This document shows positions 19,629 through 30,540 of a stretch of 64,000 bases of DNA, piece after piece. The notes beneath the pieces are model-generated. The model was not told the DNA's origin and ran no database searches. It was given only the letters and a program-made list of their open reading frames with translations. The stretch spans positions 5,766,001 through 5,830,000 of the forward strand of contig NZ_CP123228.1 of assembly GCF_029855045.1 (NCBI RefSeq). The letters are read 5' to 3'. A program made the translations under genes and the position numbers. How positions within the stretch are numbered: position 1 is the stretch's first letter; each line of letters begins with the position of its first letter. The stretch is from Piscinibacter sp. XHJ-5 (GTDB taxonomy: Bacteria; Pseudomonadota; Gammaproteobacteria; Burkholderiales; Burkholderiaceae_C).

Positions 19629-20060
19629 TCAGCGCGTGGCGCGCCGGCGCACGCACTCGATGTACTTCTCCCCGTCCGGCGGCAAACCGCTTCGCTGCGA
19701 CGCCCACATCATCTCGCCCAGGCATTCCATCACCTCGTGCTGCGCCTCGTGCGCGGAGCCGCGCCGGGCGGCGAGCAGTTCGAAGGCCTGCTTGATGCCG
19801 CGCGGCTGGTCGATGCTGACCTGCTCGCTGATCGACAAGTGCATCGACAGGTGAAGAAACGGATTGGTGCGCCCGGCCTCGACGTCGAACACCGCCGCCA
19901 GCGCGGCGTCCGCGTCGGCCAGGTCGGCGTGGTATTCGGGATGCGCGGCGATCCAGTCGGACGCCATCGCCTCCAACGGTGTCATCGGCACAGCGTCGCG
20001 TTGCTTGCGAAAGGCGTCGCAGAAGAATCGCCTCACGTCGGTCTGGGAAGGGGCAAACAT
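19629..20060 (-). CDS. DUF1841 protein
   Basis: This 143-residue soluble helical protein fits DUF1841. It starts MFAPSQTDVRRFFCDAF, has a central TNPFLHLSMHLSISEQVSID block, and ends with the His/Met-rich EAQHEVMECLGEMMWASQR. The family is conserved in beta- and gammaproteobacteria with unknown function. It is convergent with panC (9-nt gap) and divergent from the TauE/SafE gene (35-nt gap). Confidence 0.9.
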   Translation of the reverse strand: MFAPSQTDVRRFFCDAFRKQRDAVPMTPLEAMASDWIAAHPEYHADLADADAALAAVFDVEAGRTNPFLHLSMHLSISEQVSIDQPRGIKQAFELLAARRGSAHEAQHEVMECLGEMMWASQRSGLPPDGEKYIECVRRRATR

Positions 20061-20095
20061 CGCAGAATTGTCGCCTTCCCTCGATCCCCTTGCCC

Positions 20096-20854
20096 TTGTC
20101 CAACCTGCCGCTGATCGACGACCCGGCCTTTTACGCGCTCGCGGTGCCGGCCGTGTTGCTGATGGGACTGGCCAAGAGCGGCTTCCTCGGCGGCTTCGGC
20201 TCGCTCGCGACGCCGCTGCTGGCCCTCGTCGTGCCGGTGCCGCAGGCCGCCGCCATCATGCTGCCGCTGCTGCTGGTGATGGACGCGACCGGCCTGCAGC
20301 AGCTGTGGCGGGATCGCGATAGCGCGCTGCTTCGCCTGCTGCTGCCGGCGGGCCTGATCGGCACCGTGGTCGGCACGGTGCTCTTCGGCGTGCTGTCGAC
20401 GAAGACCGTGGCGGGGCTGGTCGGCGGACTCACGCTTCTGTTCCTGGCGCAGCGCCTGGTGTTTCCGCCGCGCGCCGACGCACCGCCGCCGCCGCGCGCG
20501 CTGGGCTTCGTGCTCGGCATCGCTTCGGGCTTCACCAGCTTCGTGGCGCATGCCGGCAGCCCGCCGATCAGCGCCTACGTGCTGCCGCTGCGACTGCCGC
20601 CGGTCACCTTCGCTGCCACGATGGCGGTGTTCTTCGGGGCGGTGAACCTGTCCAAGTGGATCCCGTATGCCTGGCTCGGTCTCATCGACATGCGCAACCT
20701 GTCGACCTCGCTGGTGCTGCTGCCGCTGGCACCGGTGGGGGTGTGGCTGGGCGTGTGGCTCACCAGGCGGATCGCGTCCGCCTGGTTCTATCGACTGGCC
20801 TATGCCGGGATGTTCCTCACCGGCGCAAAGCTTCTGTGGGACGGGTTGAAGTGA
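20096..20854 (+). CDS. TauE/SafE (TSUP) family membrane permease
   Basis: This protein of about 252 residues is an integral inner-membrane protein of the sulfite exporter TauE/SafE family, with around eight hydrophobic segments. Typical elements are LLMGLAKSGFLGGFGSLATPLLAL near the N-terminus and the repeat-half SGFTSFVAHAGSPPISAYVLP. The start is uncertain: no ATG is in frame, and TTG at 20096 (or 20090) gives the normal N-terminus. The substrate is unknown; the family moves sulfite, sulfonates or other organic anions. It ends 7 nt before the convergent small unknown gene. Confidence 0.88.
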   Translation: MSNLPLIDDPAFYALAVPAVLLMGLAKSGFLGGFGSLATPLLALVVPVPQAAAIMLPLLLVMDATGLQQLWRDRDSALLRLLLPAGLIGTVVGTVLFGVLSTKTVAGLVGGLTLLFLAQRLVFPPRADAPPPPRALGFVLGIASGFTSFVAHAGSPPISAYVLPLRLPPVTFAATMAVFFGAVNLSKWIPYAWLGLIDMRNLSTSLVLLPLAPVGVWLGVWLTRRIASAWFYRLAYAGMFLTGAKLLWDGLK

Positions 20855-20860
20855 GGCTGC

Positions 20861-21168
20861 TCAAGGCCCTTCGTTGCCGATGGTCGGATCGAGCACGAGC
20901 ACCCGCTTGCCGTCGGTCACCTTGACGTCGTACTTGTAGTTCTTGGTGTTGGTGTTCGCATCGACGCACGAGAACACCTTGCCGCCGCCGTTCACCTTGA
21001 AGTCGGTGAACTGCCCGTCGTTGTCGTGGATGACGATGCCGTCGCTCGGGAACGTCCACCCCTGGGTCTGCAGGTTCCACTTGATGGTCTCGTTCTTCAG
21101 CTTGCCCATCTTCAGGTCATCGATGTCGACGCTGACCTGATCGCCGTTGACCCTGACTGCGACTTGAC

Positions 21169-21172
<4 letters not shown>
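20861..21172 (-). CDS. Small beta-rich protein of unknown family, coupled to a Ser/Thr kinase
   Basis: This 103-residue protein has no signal peptide and no family I recognise. Composition suggests beta strands with aromatic residues (WNLQTQGWTF, FTDFKVNGGGKVFSC). It has a single Cys near residue 69 and a lysine-rich C-terminal half (NYKYDVKVTDGKRVLVLD). A good AAGGA ribosome site (21180-21184) precedes the ATG, and the ATG overlaps the stop of the kinase gene by 4 nt. It may be a substrate, ligand or binding partner of that kinase; this is inference from overlap alone. Confidence 0.75.
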
Positions 21173-23985
<2,813 letters not shown>

Positions 23986-24011
23986 AGGGCTCCTCCGTTG
24001 GCGGGCGAAAC

Positions 24012-24017
24012 CATATA
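24012..24017 (-). promoter_or_regulatory. Possible -10 box for the Ser/Thr kinase gene
   Basis: Read on the minus strand the hexamer is TATATG, 27 nt before the kinase ATG. No good -35 box is visible. Confidence 0.3.
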
Positions 24018-24052
24018 CGAAAGGCCACCCCCTGGGTAGGACAGCGGCGGCA

Positions 24053-25918
24053 TCAAGTTCGATCTGCGCGTGACATCGTTCCGGCCGGCTCGGTTCGTCC
24101 GGCCCATCCCGCCTGCAGCTTGCGCCGTTGCGCCTGCTCGCGTTCCTGGGCGAACTGTTCCTCGAGCTGACGGCGGCCCTGCTTGGCGGCGGTGATCAGC
24201 TTGGCCTCGTCCTTCCAGTGCGGTGCCATGGCCAGCACCTGCGTGACGTTGTGGCGGCGAAAGCGCAGGGCCAGCGTGCGCGCGTGGTGCGCCTCCCAGC
24301 CGAGCAGCTCGAGCGCGCTGCGCCCGGTCATCAGCGCCGAGTCGAGCGTCTCGCGCTCGATCAGCTCGACGCCGGCATCGCGCAGCGCGTAGAAGTGCTG
24401 GACGTTGCGCGCGCGGGCGACGAGGGCGAGCTGCGAGAAGTGCTGGCGGGCCATCCTGGCGATCTCGATGCTCTGGTCGACGTCGTCGATCGCCAGCACC
24501 AGCACCCGCGCCTTGTCGGCCCCGGCGATGCGCAGCAGGTCCAGCCGCGTCGCGTCGCCGTAGAACACCGGCCAGCCGAAGCGGCGCATCGCCTCGATCT
24601 GCTCGGCGTCGTGGTCGAGCACGGTCGGCGTGATGCCGTTGGCGTAGAGCAGGCGGCCGACGATCTGGCCGTAGCGGCCGAAGCCGGCGATGATTACCGC
24701 CTCGTGCTGCGGTTCGCTGATCTCCGGCAGGTCGGTGCGCCGCGAGCCGGCCAGGCGCGGGATCCACCAGCGGTCGGCGGCCTTCAGCACCAGCGGCGTC
24801 AGCAGCATCGAGATCGCCACCACCGCGACCAGCAGCGAGCTTGCCGGTGCATCGATGACGCCCGCCTGCGCCGCGGTCTGGAACACGACGAACCCGAATT
24901 CGCCGCCTTGGGCGAGCAGGATGATGAACACCGGCCGCTCCTGCCGCGGCAGCGGCATCACCCGCGCCATCGTCCACAGCACCGCGGCCTTCAGCAGCAG
25001 GAAGCCCGCCACCAGCAGCGCGACCAGTCCCGGTCGCGCCAGGACCACGGCGAAGTCGATGGTCATGCCGACGGCGATGAAGAACAGCCCCAGCAGCAGT
25101 CCCTTGAACGGCTCCAGGTCGGTTTCGAGCTCGCGCCGGTATTCGCTCTCGGCGAGCAGCACGCCGGCGAGGAAGGCGCCCAGCGCCATCGACAGGCCGA
25201 CTGCCTGCATGAGCGCCGCCGTGGCGATGACCAGCAGCAGCGATGCTGCTGTGAAGATCTCCGGCGTCTCGCTGCGCGCGATCCAGCGCAGGGCCGGGCG
25301 CAGCAGCAGACGGCCGCCGAGCACGATCGCGGCGATGACGCCGACGACCTTGGCCGCATCCCACCAGCCACCCGTGTCGGCCGCTTGCGCCGCGTGCACG
25401 CCGACTGCCAGCAGCGGCACCAGTGCCAGGATCGGGATGGCTGCGACGTCCTGCAACAGGGCGACGCTGAGGATGCTCTGCCCCGAGGTCGTCGGCATCA
25501 GGTTGCGCTCGGCCAGAACGCCCAGCCCGATCGCCGTGGACGACATCGCCAGTCCCACGCCGGCCACCAGTGCGAGACGCCAGTCGGCGCCGGCCAGCAC
25601 GCCGGCGCCTGTCATCAGCGCTGCCGAGCCGAACAGCTGCACGCTGCCCCAGCCGAAGATCGGACGGCGCAGCGCCCAGAGCCGGCGCGGCTCGAGCTCG
25701 AGGCCGACGAGGAACAGCATGAGCACCACGCCGAATTCGGCGAAGTGCAGCATGTCCTGAGCATCGGTGACCAGCTTGAGGCCCCACGGCCCGATGAGGA
25801 TGCCGGCGCCCAGGTACCCGATGATCGAGCTCAGTCCCACCACCCGTGCGAGCGGAACAGCGATGACGGCCGCCGCCAGGTAGACCAGCGTGCCGTGCAG
25901 CCAGGTGCCGTGTTCCAT
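24053..25918 (-). CDS. kefC: KefC-type glutathione-gated K+/H+ antiporter (CPA2)
   Basis: This 621-residue cation:proton antiporter-2 family protein has an N-terminal membrane domain of about 12 helices (residues 1-380) that includes SIIGYLGAGILIGPWGLK, FAEFGVVLMLFLVGLEL and GAFLAGVLLAESEYRRE. A Rossmann-type TrkA-N domain follows (VIIAGFGRYGQIVGRLL, about 400-520), which in Kef proteins binds glutathione and NAD(H). The tail is a Gln/Arg-rich helix. KefC efflux protects against electrophiles by acidifying the cytoplasm. The start overlaps the stop of the KefF-like flavoprotein gene by 4 nt. Specific KefB versus KefC assignment is by context. Confidence 0.9.
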   Translation of the reverse strand: MEHGTWLHGTLVYLAAAVIAVPLARVVGLSSIIGYLGAGILIGPWGLKLVTDAQDMLHFAEFGVVLMLFLVGLELEPRRLWALRRPIFGWGSVQLFGSAALMTGAGVLAGADWRLALVAGVGLAMSSTAIGLGVLAERNLMPTTSGQSILSVALLQDVAAIPILALVPLLAVGVHAAQAADTGGWWDAAKVVGVIAAIVLGGRLLLRPALRWIARSETPEIFTAASLLLVIATAALMQAVGLSMALGAFLAGVLLAESEYRRELETDLEPFKGLLLGLFFIAVGMTIDFAVVLARPGLVALLVAGFLLLKAAVLWTMARVMPLPRQERPVFIILLAQGGEFGFVVFQTAAQAGVIDAPASSLLVAVVAISMLLTPLVLKAADRWWIPRLAGSRRTDLPEISEPQHEAVIIAGFGRYGQIVGRLLYANGITPTVLDHDAEQIEAMRRFGWPVFYGDATRLDLLRIAGADKARVLVLAIDDVDQSIEIARMARQHFSQLALVARARNVQHFYALRDAGVELIERETLDSALMTGRSALELLGWEAHHARTLALRFRRHNVTQVLAMAPHWKDEAKLITAAKQGRRQLEEQFAQEREQAQRRKLQAGWAGRTEPAGTMSRADRT

Positions 25919-26550
25919 CACGCGGCCTCCATCGCCGGCCGTGCGCTGGCCGGTACCTCGCATTCCGGGCAGCTGCCCATCTCCTCGATCTCGGGCCAGT
26001 CGGGATAGGCGGCCAGGCGCTGCGCATACACGTCGGCATGGGCGGCCAGCTCCTCCTCGCCGACGCGATGCGCCCCGTGGAGCATCAGCGGCGGCAGGAA
26101 GCGCAGCCCGCACAGCGCGGCGCTCTGTTCGTAGGGCGGCAGGAAGGCGTCGAAGAAGTAGCGGTTGTAGCTGTCGGGCCGGTACGAATCCTGGGGACCG
26201 CCGGTGGAGCCGACCAGCCAGACGTCCTTGCCATGCAGCGCGTCGCCTCCCGGACCGTATGCCCAGCCGAACGACAGCACCTCGTCCAGCCAGAGCTTCA
26301 TGAGCGGCGGTGGGCCGTACCAGTGGATCGGGTGCTGCCACACGATGAGCCGGGCGGCGGCCAGCCGCGCCTGCTCGGCCTCGGCATCGATCAGGTAGTC
26401 GGGATACAGCGCGTACAGGTCGCGCACCTGCACCCGCGGCCCGGCGCTGCGCGCAGCCTTCAGCAGCCGGCGGTTCACGCGCGACTGCTCCATCGCCGGA
26501 TGTGCCAGCAGCACCAGCACGTCGGCACGCGTGTCTTGGGGTTCGTTCAT
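25918..26550 (-). CDS. kefF: KefF-like NAD(P)H-dependent flavodoxin-fold oxidoreductase
   Basis: This 210-residue protein is similar to KefF/MdaB-type FMN quinone reductases. It has an N-terminal flavodoxin-like start VLVLLAHPAMEQSRVNR, then VRDLYALYPDYLID, the conserved LIVWQHPIHWYGPPPLMKLW and LSFGWAYGPGGDALHGK. In E. coli KefF is the ancillary subunit that activates KefC. The directly overlapping kefC-type gene supports the same job. About 35 residues at the C-terminus extend beyond the usual family length and include a CPEC pair (near residues 196-199), an uncommon addition. Confidence 0.88.
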   Translation of the reverse strand: MNEPQDTRADVLVLLAHPAMEQSRVNRRLLKAARSAGPRVQVRDLYALYPDYLIDAEAEQARLAAARLIVWQHPIHWYGPPPLMKLWLDEVLSFGWAYGPGGDALHGKDVWLVGSTGGPQDSYRPDSYNRYFFDAFLPPYEQSAALCGLRFLPPLMLHGAHRVGEEELAAHADVYAQRLAAYPDWPEIEEMGSCPECEVPASARPAMEAA

Positions 26551-26635
26551 GGCGGGGTTCGTCTCGATATCCCCGGGACGGGGGTCGCCGCTAACATAAC
26601 CCGAAACCCCATAGCAAACCTCCCGGGAGCCCAAC

Positions 26636-27253
26636 ATGCCGGTGATCGTGGTCGCCAACCCGAAGGGCGGCGTCGGCAAGAGCACGCTGGCCACGCAGGT
26701 CGCCGGCTACTTCGCGTCGAAGGGACATGCGGTGATGCTGGGCGACGTCGACCGGCAGCAGTCGTCGCGGATGTGGCTGAAGCTGAGGCCCGCGGGGGTG
26801 CCCGCCATCCAGGCCTGGGAGGTCTCGCAGGATGACATCGTGCGCCCGCCCAAGGGCACGACGCACGTGGTGCTCGACACGCCGGCCGGCCTGCACGACA
26901 AGCGCCTCGAAGCCGTGATGCGGCATGCCGACAAGGTGCTGGTGCCGCTGCAGCCGAGCATCTTCGACATCCATGCCACGCACGACTTCCTGCGCGAGAT
27001 CCTGGCGCGCAAGAAGCACGGGGGCGTGCAGGTCGGCATCGTGGGCATGCGCTTCAAGGAAGGCACCATCTCGGCCGACCAGCTGCGTCACTTCCTGGGC
27101 ACGCTCGACGTGCCGGTGATCGGCTACCTGCGCGACACGCAGAACTACGTGCACCTCGCCGCGCGCGGACTCACGCTGTGGGACGTCGCGCCCAGCCGCG
27201 TGCAGCGCGACCTGGAGCAATGGCAGTCGATCGGCGAATGGCTCGATCGCTGA
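26636..27253 (+). CDS. Orphan ParA-family ATPase
   Basis: This 205-residue protein has the deviant Walker A of the ParA/MinD class ([10 protein letters not shown], residues 8-17), a switch motif GDVDRQQSS and VVLDTPAG. No parB-like gene is adjacent. The compact form without an N-terminal DNA-binding domain fits orphan ParA proteins that place cellular machinery or large complexes (PpfA/ParC/VirC1 type). The cargo is unknown. GGGAG lies 7-8 nt before the ATG. It is divergent from the kef pair. Confidence 0.9.
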   Translation: MPVIVVANPKGGVGKSTLATQVAGYFASKGHAVMLGDVDRQQSSRMWLKLRPAGVPAIQAWEVSQDDIVRPPKGTTHVVLDTPAGLHDKRLEAVMRHADKVLVPLQPSIFDIHATHDFLREILARKKHGGVQVGIVGMRFKEGTISADQLRHFLGTLDVPVIGYLRDTQNYVHLAARGLTLWDVAPSRVQRDLEQWQSIGEWLDR

Positions 27254-27338
27254 CGCATCGCCGGTTCGTGTCTCCCCCGCGAAAGCGCGCCGCGCACGTT
27301 TGCGCCATCCTTGCCCTCTCCCCGCTTTCTTCACCCCC

Positions 27339-27791
27339 ATGAAGCACTTCGACAAGCTCGCCGACCTGCAAGCCCTGGTCGGCCACGAGATCGGCACCAG
27401 CGACTGGATCACCGTCGACCAGAAGCGCATCGATCTCTTCGCCGATGCGACCGGCGATCACCAATGGATTCACGTCGACGTGGCGCGCGCCAAGGCGGGC
27501 CCTTTCGGCGCCCCGGTCGCGCACGGCTTCCTCACGCTCAGCCTGCTGCCCGAGATGGCCGCCTCGGCCATCGAGATCGCGGATGTCCGCATGGGCGTCA
27601 ACTACGGACTCAACCGCGTGCGCTTCCCGGCTCCGGTGCCGGTGGACAGCCGCCTGCGCGGGCGCTTCAAGCTGCTGGCCTACGAACCGCTCGACGGCGG
27701 CGCGCAGCTCACGATGGAAGCGACCATGGAGCGCGAAGGCTCGCCCAAGCCGGTGTGCGTCGCCGAGTCCGTGACGCGTCGCTTCGTCTGA
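27339..27791 (+). CDS. MaoC-type (R)-specific enoyl-CoA hydratase-like protein
   Basis: This 150-residue hot-dog-fold protein has the hydratase-2 motif FADATGDHQWIHVD (catalytic Asp and His) followed by APVAHGFLTLSLLP. Such proteins hydrate trans-2-enoyl-CoA to (R)-3-hydroxyacyl-CoA, often supplying polyhydroxyalkanoate monomers. I chose ATG 27339 because it begins the conserved domain; the longer in-frame start at 27300 would add 13 residues of low family value. It stands alone between ParA and the response regulator. Confidence 0.9.
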   Translation: MKHFDKLADLQALVGHEIGTSDWITVDQKRIDLFADATGDHQWIHVDVARAKAGPFGAPVAHGFLTLSLLPEMAASAIEIADVRMGVNYGLNRVRFPAPVPVDSRLRGRFKLLAYEPLDGGAQLTMEATMEREGSPKPVCVAESVTRRFV

Positions 27792-27851
27792 ATCCCCCTT
27801 CCCACGACCACGCGTCCCCCTCCCGGGGTGCTGTGCCGCCGCCAGCGCTCT

Positions 27852-27857
27852 TATACG
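27852..27857 (+). promoter_or_regulatory. Possible -10 box for the response regulator-histidine kinase pair
   Basis: TATACG lies 31 nt before the response-regulator ATG in the 96-nt gap after the MaoC gene. No convincing -35 box is seen. Confidence 0.35.
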
Positions 27858-27887
27858 ATCCACGCTGGACGGCCAGAGGGGAATGCG

Positions 27888-28607
27888 ATGAAGGTGCTGC
27901 TGATCGACGACCATCCGCTGATCCTGTCGGCGTTGCAATCGGTCATCCAGGGACTGGGTGATCACGTCACGGTGGTCGGCGCCGCCAGCGCGCGCGCCGC
28001 GCGCGAAACGCTGCAGCGCACGCCCGATTTCGATCTGGTGCTGCTCGATCTGCAGCTGGGCGATGCCGACGGCTTCGACGTGCTCACCGAGTTCCGCGGC
28101 GCCTACCCCGCGCTGCCGGTCGTCGTGGTGTCGGCCAGCGACCGCGCCAGCGACGTCATCCGTGCCATCGACCTGGGTGCCATGGGCTTCGTGCCCAAGC
28201 GGGCGTCCAATGAAACACTGTTCGAGGCGCTGCGCATGGTCATGTCCGGGGGCATCTACGTGCCGCCGATGACCATGGGCAGCGAGCGGCCCGGCGAGCG
28301 CGGCGACGCGCCCGGCGTGCTGCGCGAGGTCGGTCGCGGCGCCCACGAGGCCGGCTTCCAGAAGCCACTGGCCATCGAGTCGCTCGGGCTCACGCCGCGC
28401 CAGACCGATGTGCTGGGGCTGCTGCTGCAGGGGCAGCCCAACAAGCTCATCGCCCGCGAGCTGGGCCTGTCCGTGGAGACCGTCAAGGACCACGTCGCCG
28501 CCGTGCTGCGCGCGCTCAACGTCAGCTCACGCACGCAGGCGGTGCTGGCCGTCAGCCAGATGGCGCAGCAGCCCGGCGGCTTCCACCCGCTGCGCCGATC
28601 GCACTAG
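27888..28607 (+). CDS. NarL/LuxR-type response regulator
   Basis: This 239-residue protein has an N-terminal receiver domain (residues 1-125) with acidic pocket DDH (7-9), phospho-acceptor Asp54 in LLDLQLGDADG, and the conserved Lys104. A C-terminal LuxR/GerE helix-turn-helix (about 165-225) contains LTPRQTDVLGLLLQGQPNK and LSVETVKDHVAAVLRAL. It should bind DNA when phosphorylated. The histidine kinase gene follows after 18 nt and is the likely partner. AGAGGGG precedes the ATG. Confidence 0.93.
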   Translation: MKVLLIDDHPLILSALQSVIQGLGDHVTVVGAASARAARETLQRTPDFDLVLLDLQLGDADGFDVLTEFRGAYPALPVVVVSASDRASDVIRAIDLGAMGFVPKRASNETLFEALRMVMSGGIYVPPMTMGSERPGERGDAPGVLREVGRGAHEAGFQKPLAIESLGLTPRQTDVLGLLLQGQPNKLIARELGLSVETVKDHVAAVLRALNVSSRTQAVLAVSQMAQQPGGFHPLRRSH

Positions 28608-28625
28608 CATCTGCCCAGGCCCACC

Positions 28626-30491
28626 ATGCCGAAGCACGCAACCCCCGCCCGCATGCTCGGCGCCCTGGTCGCGCCGCTGCCGGCCGACGCCGAGCGCGAC
28701 GCTCCGTCGGCAGCGCCGCCGCCTTCGTCCACGCTGACCGAGGTGGTGCGCAGCGTCTACGACTACATGCCGGCCACGCTGCTCGGCTACATCGCGGGCA
28801 TCGGCGTGATCTGCATGCTGTTCTGGAGCGCCACGCCGGCCAGCGTGATGCTGCCGTGGCTGGCCGCCTTCACGGCGATGTGGCTGGCGCGCGTCTTCGT
28901 GTGGCAGCGGTTCCGCTCGGCCCAGCCGCAGACGCCGGCCGAGTGGAAACGCTGGCTGCTGTACTGGAACGCCGGCACCCTGACCTCCGGCGCGCTGTGG
29001 GGGTCGACCGCATGGATCTTCTTCTTCCGCGGCGAGAGCGCCCAGCAGATCGGCCTCATCGTCACCGTGTACACGTTCTGTGCCGCCGCCGTGCCGGTGC
29101 TGGCCACCCAGCCGCGCGTGTTCCTTGTCTACGCCGCGCTGTGCTTCGTGCCGATGGCGGCCCGCATCGCGAGCGAGGGCAGCGTGCAGAGCTGGCAGCT
29201 TGCCGGCATCCTGTTCCTCATCTTCGGCCTCACGGCGGTGCTGGCGCGCAACTACCGGCAGGCGCTGCAGCGAGAGATCGATCTCAAGGTCCACGCCGAC
29301 GAACTGCTCGCCCAGCTGCGCACCGAGAAGCAAGCCGCCGACGACGCGCGCCATGAAGCCGAGGTGGCCAACCGCGCGAAGACGCAGTTCTTCACCGCTG
29401 CCAGCCACGACCTGCGCCAGCCGCTGCACGCGATGGGCCTGTTCGCCGAGGCACTGCGCAACAAGAGCCACGACGAGGAGGTGGCACAACTGGTCAACAG
29501 CATCAACGGCTCGGTCGATGCGCTCGAGGGCTTGTTCTCGGAGCTGCTCGACATCACGCGCATCGACACCGGCGGGGTCGAGGTGAATCCGCGCTCCTTC
29601 GAGGTCGGCGACATCTTTCGCAAGCTGCGGCTGCACTTCGAGCCCACCGCGTTCGAAAAGGGCCTCGGACTGCGACTGCGCGGCGGCCACCACGTGGCCA
29701 ACGCCGACCCCCTGCTCGTCGAGCGCATCCTGCGCAACCTGGTGTCCAACGCCATCCGCTACACCAACGACGGCACCGTACTGGTCGGCTGCCGGCGCCG
29801 CGGCGACAAGCTGCTGGTGCAGGTGTGGGACACCGGCGTCGGCATCCCGGAGCAGGAGCTGTCGCGCATCTTCGAAGAGTTCTACCAGGTGCCCGGCAAC
29901 GGCGCGCCGCAGCAGCGCAAGGGTCTCGGGCTCGGGTTGGCCATCGTCAAGCGCCTGGCCGACCTGATCGGCGCGCCGCTCACACTGCGGTCGCAGCCTG
30001 GCCGCGGCACGGTGTTCTCGCTGGAGCTTCCGGTGGGGCGGCTGGTCAAGGCGACGCCCGCGGCGCTGACCAGCAAGACGCCCGCCGGCCTCACGCTCGA
30101 CGGCCGCACCATCGTGGTGGTCGAAGACGAGCCGGCCGTGCGCAGCGGACTGGAGGCGCTGCTGCGCGGCTGGGGCGCGAGCCTCGTGTCCTTCGACAGC
30201 GTCGCGGCCACCAGTGCGTGGGCGCGGCAGGCCGATGCGTCCGCCCGGCCCGATCTGCTGATCGTCGACTACCGGCTGGAAAACGGCTCCAACGGCGTCG
30301 ACGCCATCGTCGCCCTGCGCGAACGCTTCGGCCCTCTGCCGGCCATCGTGGTGACGGGCAGCACGATGAGCACGCTCGACCGTGAAGCGCAGGAAAAGGA
30401 CTTCCACCTGCTGATCAAGCCGGTGGTGCCCAACAAGCTGCGCGCGATGATCGCGTTCAAGCTGAAGGTGAAGGCTGGCGCCTCGACGTGA
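28626..30491 (+). CDS. Hybrid sensor histidine kinase with C-terminal receiver
   Basis: This 621-residue inner-membrane kinase has an N-terminal sensor of about six hydrophobic segments (residues 50-200) with no large periplasmic domain. A coiled-coil linker (about 205-250) leads to HisKA with ASHDLRQPLHAMGLF (phospho-His261), then an ATPase domain with NLVSNAIRYTNDG, DTGVGIP and GLGLGLAIVKRLA. The C-terminal receiver (about 490-610) has Asp548 in LIVDYRL. A phosphorelay to the upstream response regulator is likely. The signal is unknown; few-loop membrane sensors often read membrane or quinone state. Confidence 0.92.
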   Translation: MPKHATPARMLGALVAPLPADAERDAPSAAPPPSSTLTEVVRSVYDYMPATLLGYIAGIGVICMLFWSATPASVMLPWLAAFTAMWLARVFVWQRFRSAQPQTPAEWKRWLLYWNAGTLTSGALWGSTAWIFFFRGESAQQIGLIVTVYTFCAAAVPVLATQPRVFLVYAALCFVPMAARIASEGSVQSWQLAGILFLIFGLTAVLARNYRQALQREIDLKVHADELLAQLRTEKQAADDARHEAEVANRAKTQFFTAASHDLRQPLHAMGLFAEALRNKSHDEEVAQLVNSINGSVDALEGLFSELLDITRIDTGGVEVNPRSFEVGDIFRKLRLHFEPTAFEKGLGLRLRGGHHVANADPLLVERILRNLVSNAIRYTNDGTVLVGCRRRGDKLLVQVWDTGVGIPEQELSRIFEEFYQVPGNGAPQQRKGLGLGLAIVKRLADLIGAPLTLRSQPGRGTVFSLELPVGRLVKATPAALTSKTPAGLTLDGRTIVVVEDEPAVRSGLEALLRGWGASLVSFDSVAATSAWARQADASARPDLLIVDYRLENGSNGVDAIVALRERFGPLPAIVVTGSTMSTLDREAQEKDFHLLIKPVVPNKLRAMIAFKLKVKAGAST

Positions 30492-30512
30492 ATTCCAGCA
30501 GCGCGTGTCCGG

Positions 30513-30535
30513 CGGGCCGTCCTGCCGACGGCCCG
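30513..30535. terminator. Hairpin between convergent kinase and substrate-binding protein genes
   Basis: A perfect 9-bp stem, CGGGCCGTC (30513-30521) with GACGGCCCG (30527-30535), encloses a 5-nt loop. No T-run follows on either strand, so it could be a weak or factor-assisted terminator for both converging genes. Confidence 0.45.
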
Positions 30536-30540
30536 TCCCG

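Noticed and set aside
24053-26341. KefF-KefC as one fused protein
   Set aside because: The long frame upstream of 25918 is the out-of-frame shadow of the KefF-like gene; the two genes overlap by an ATGA and have separate starts.
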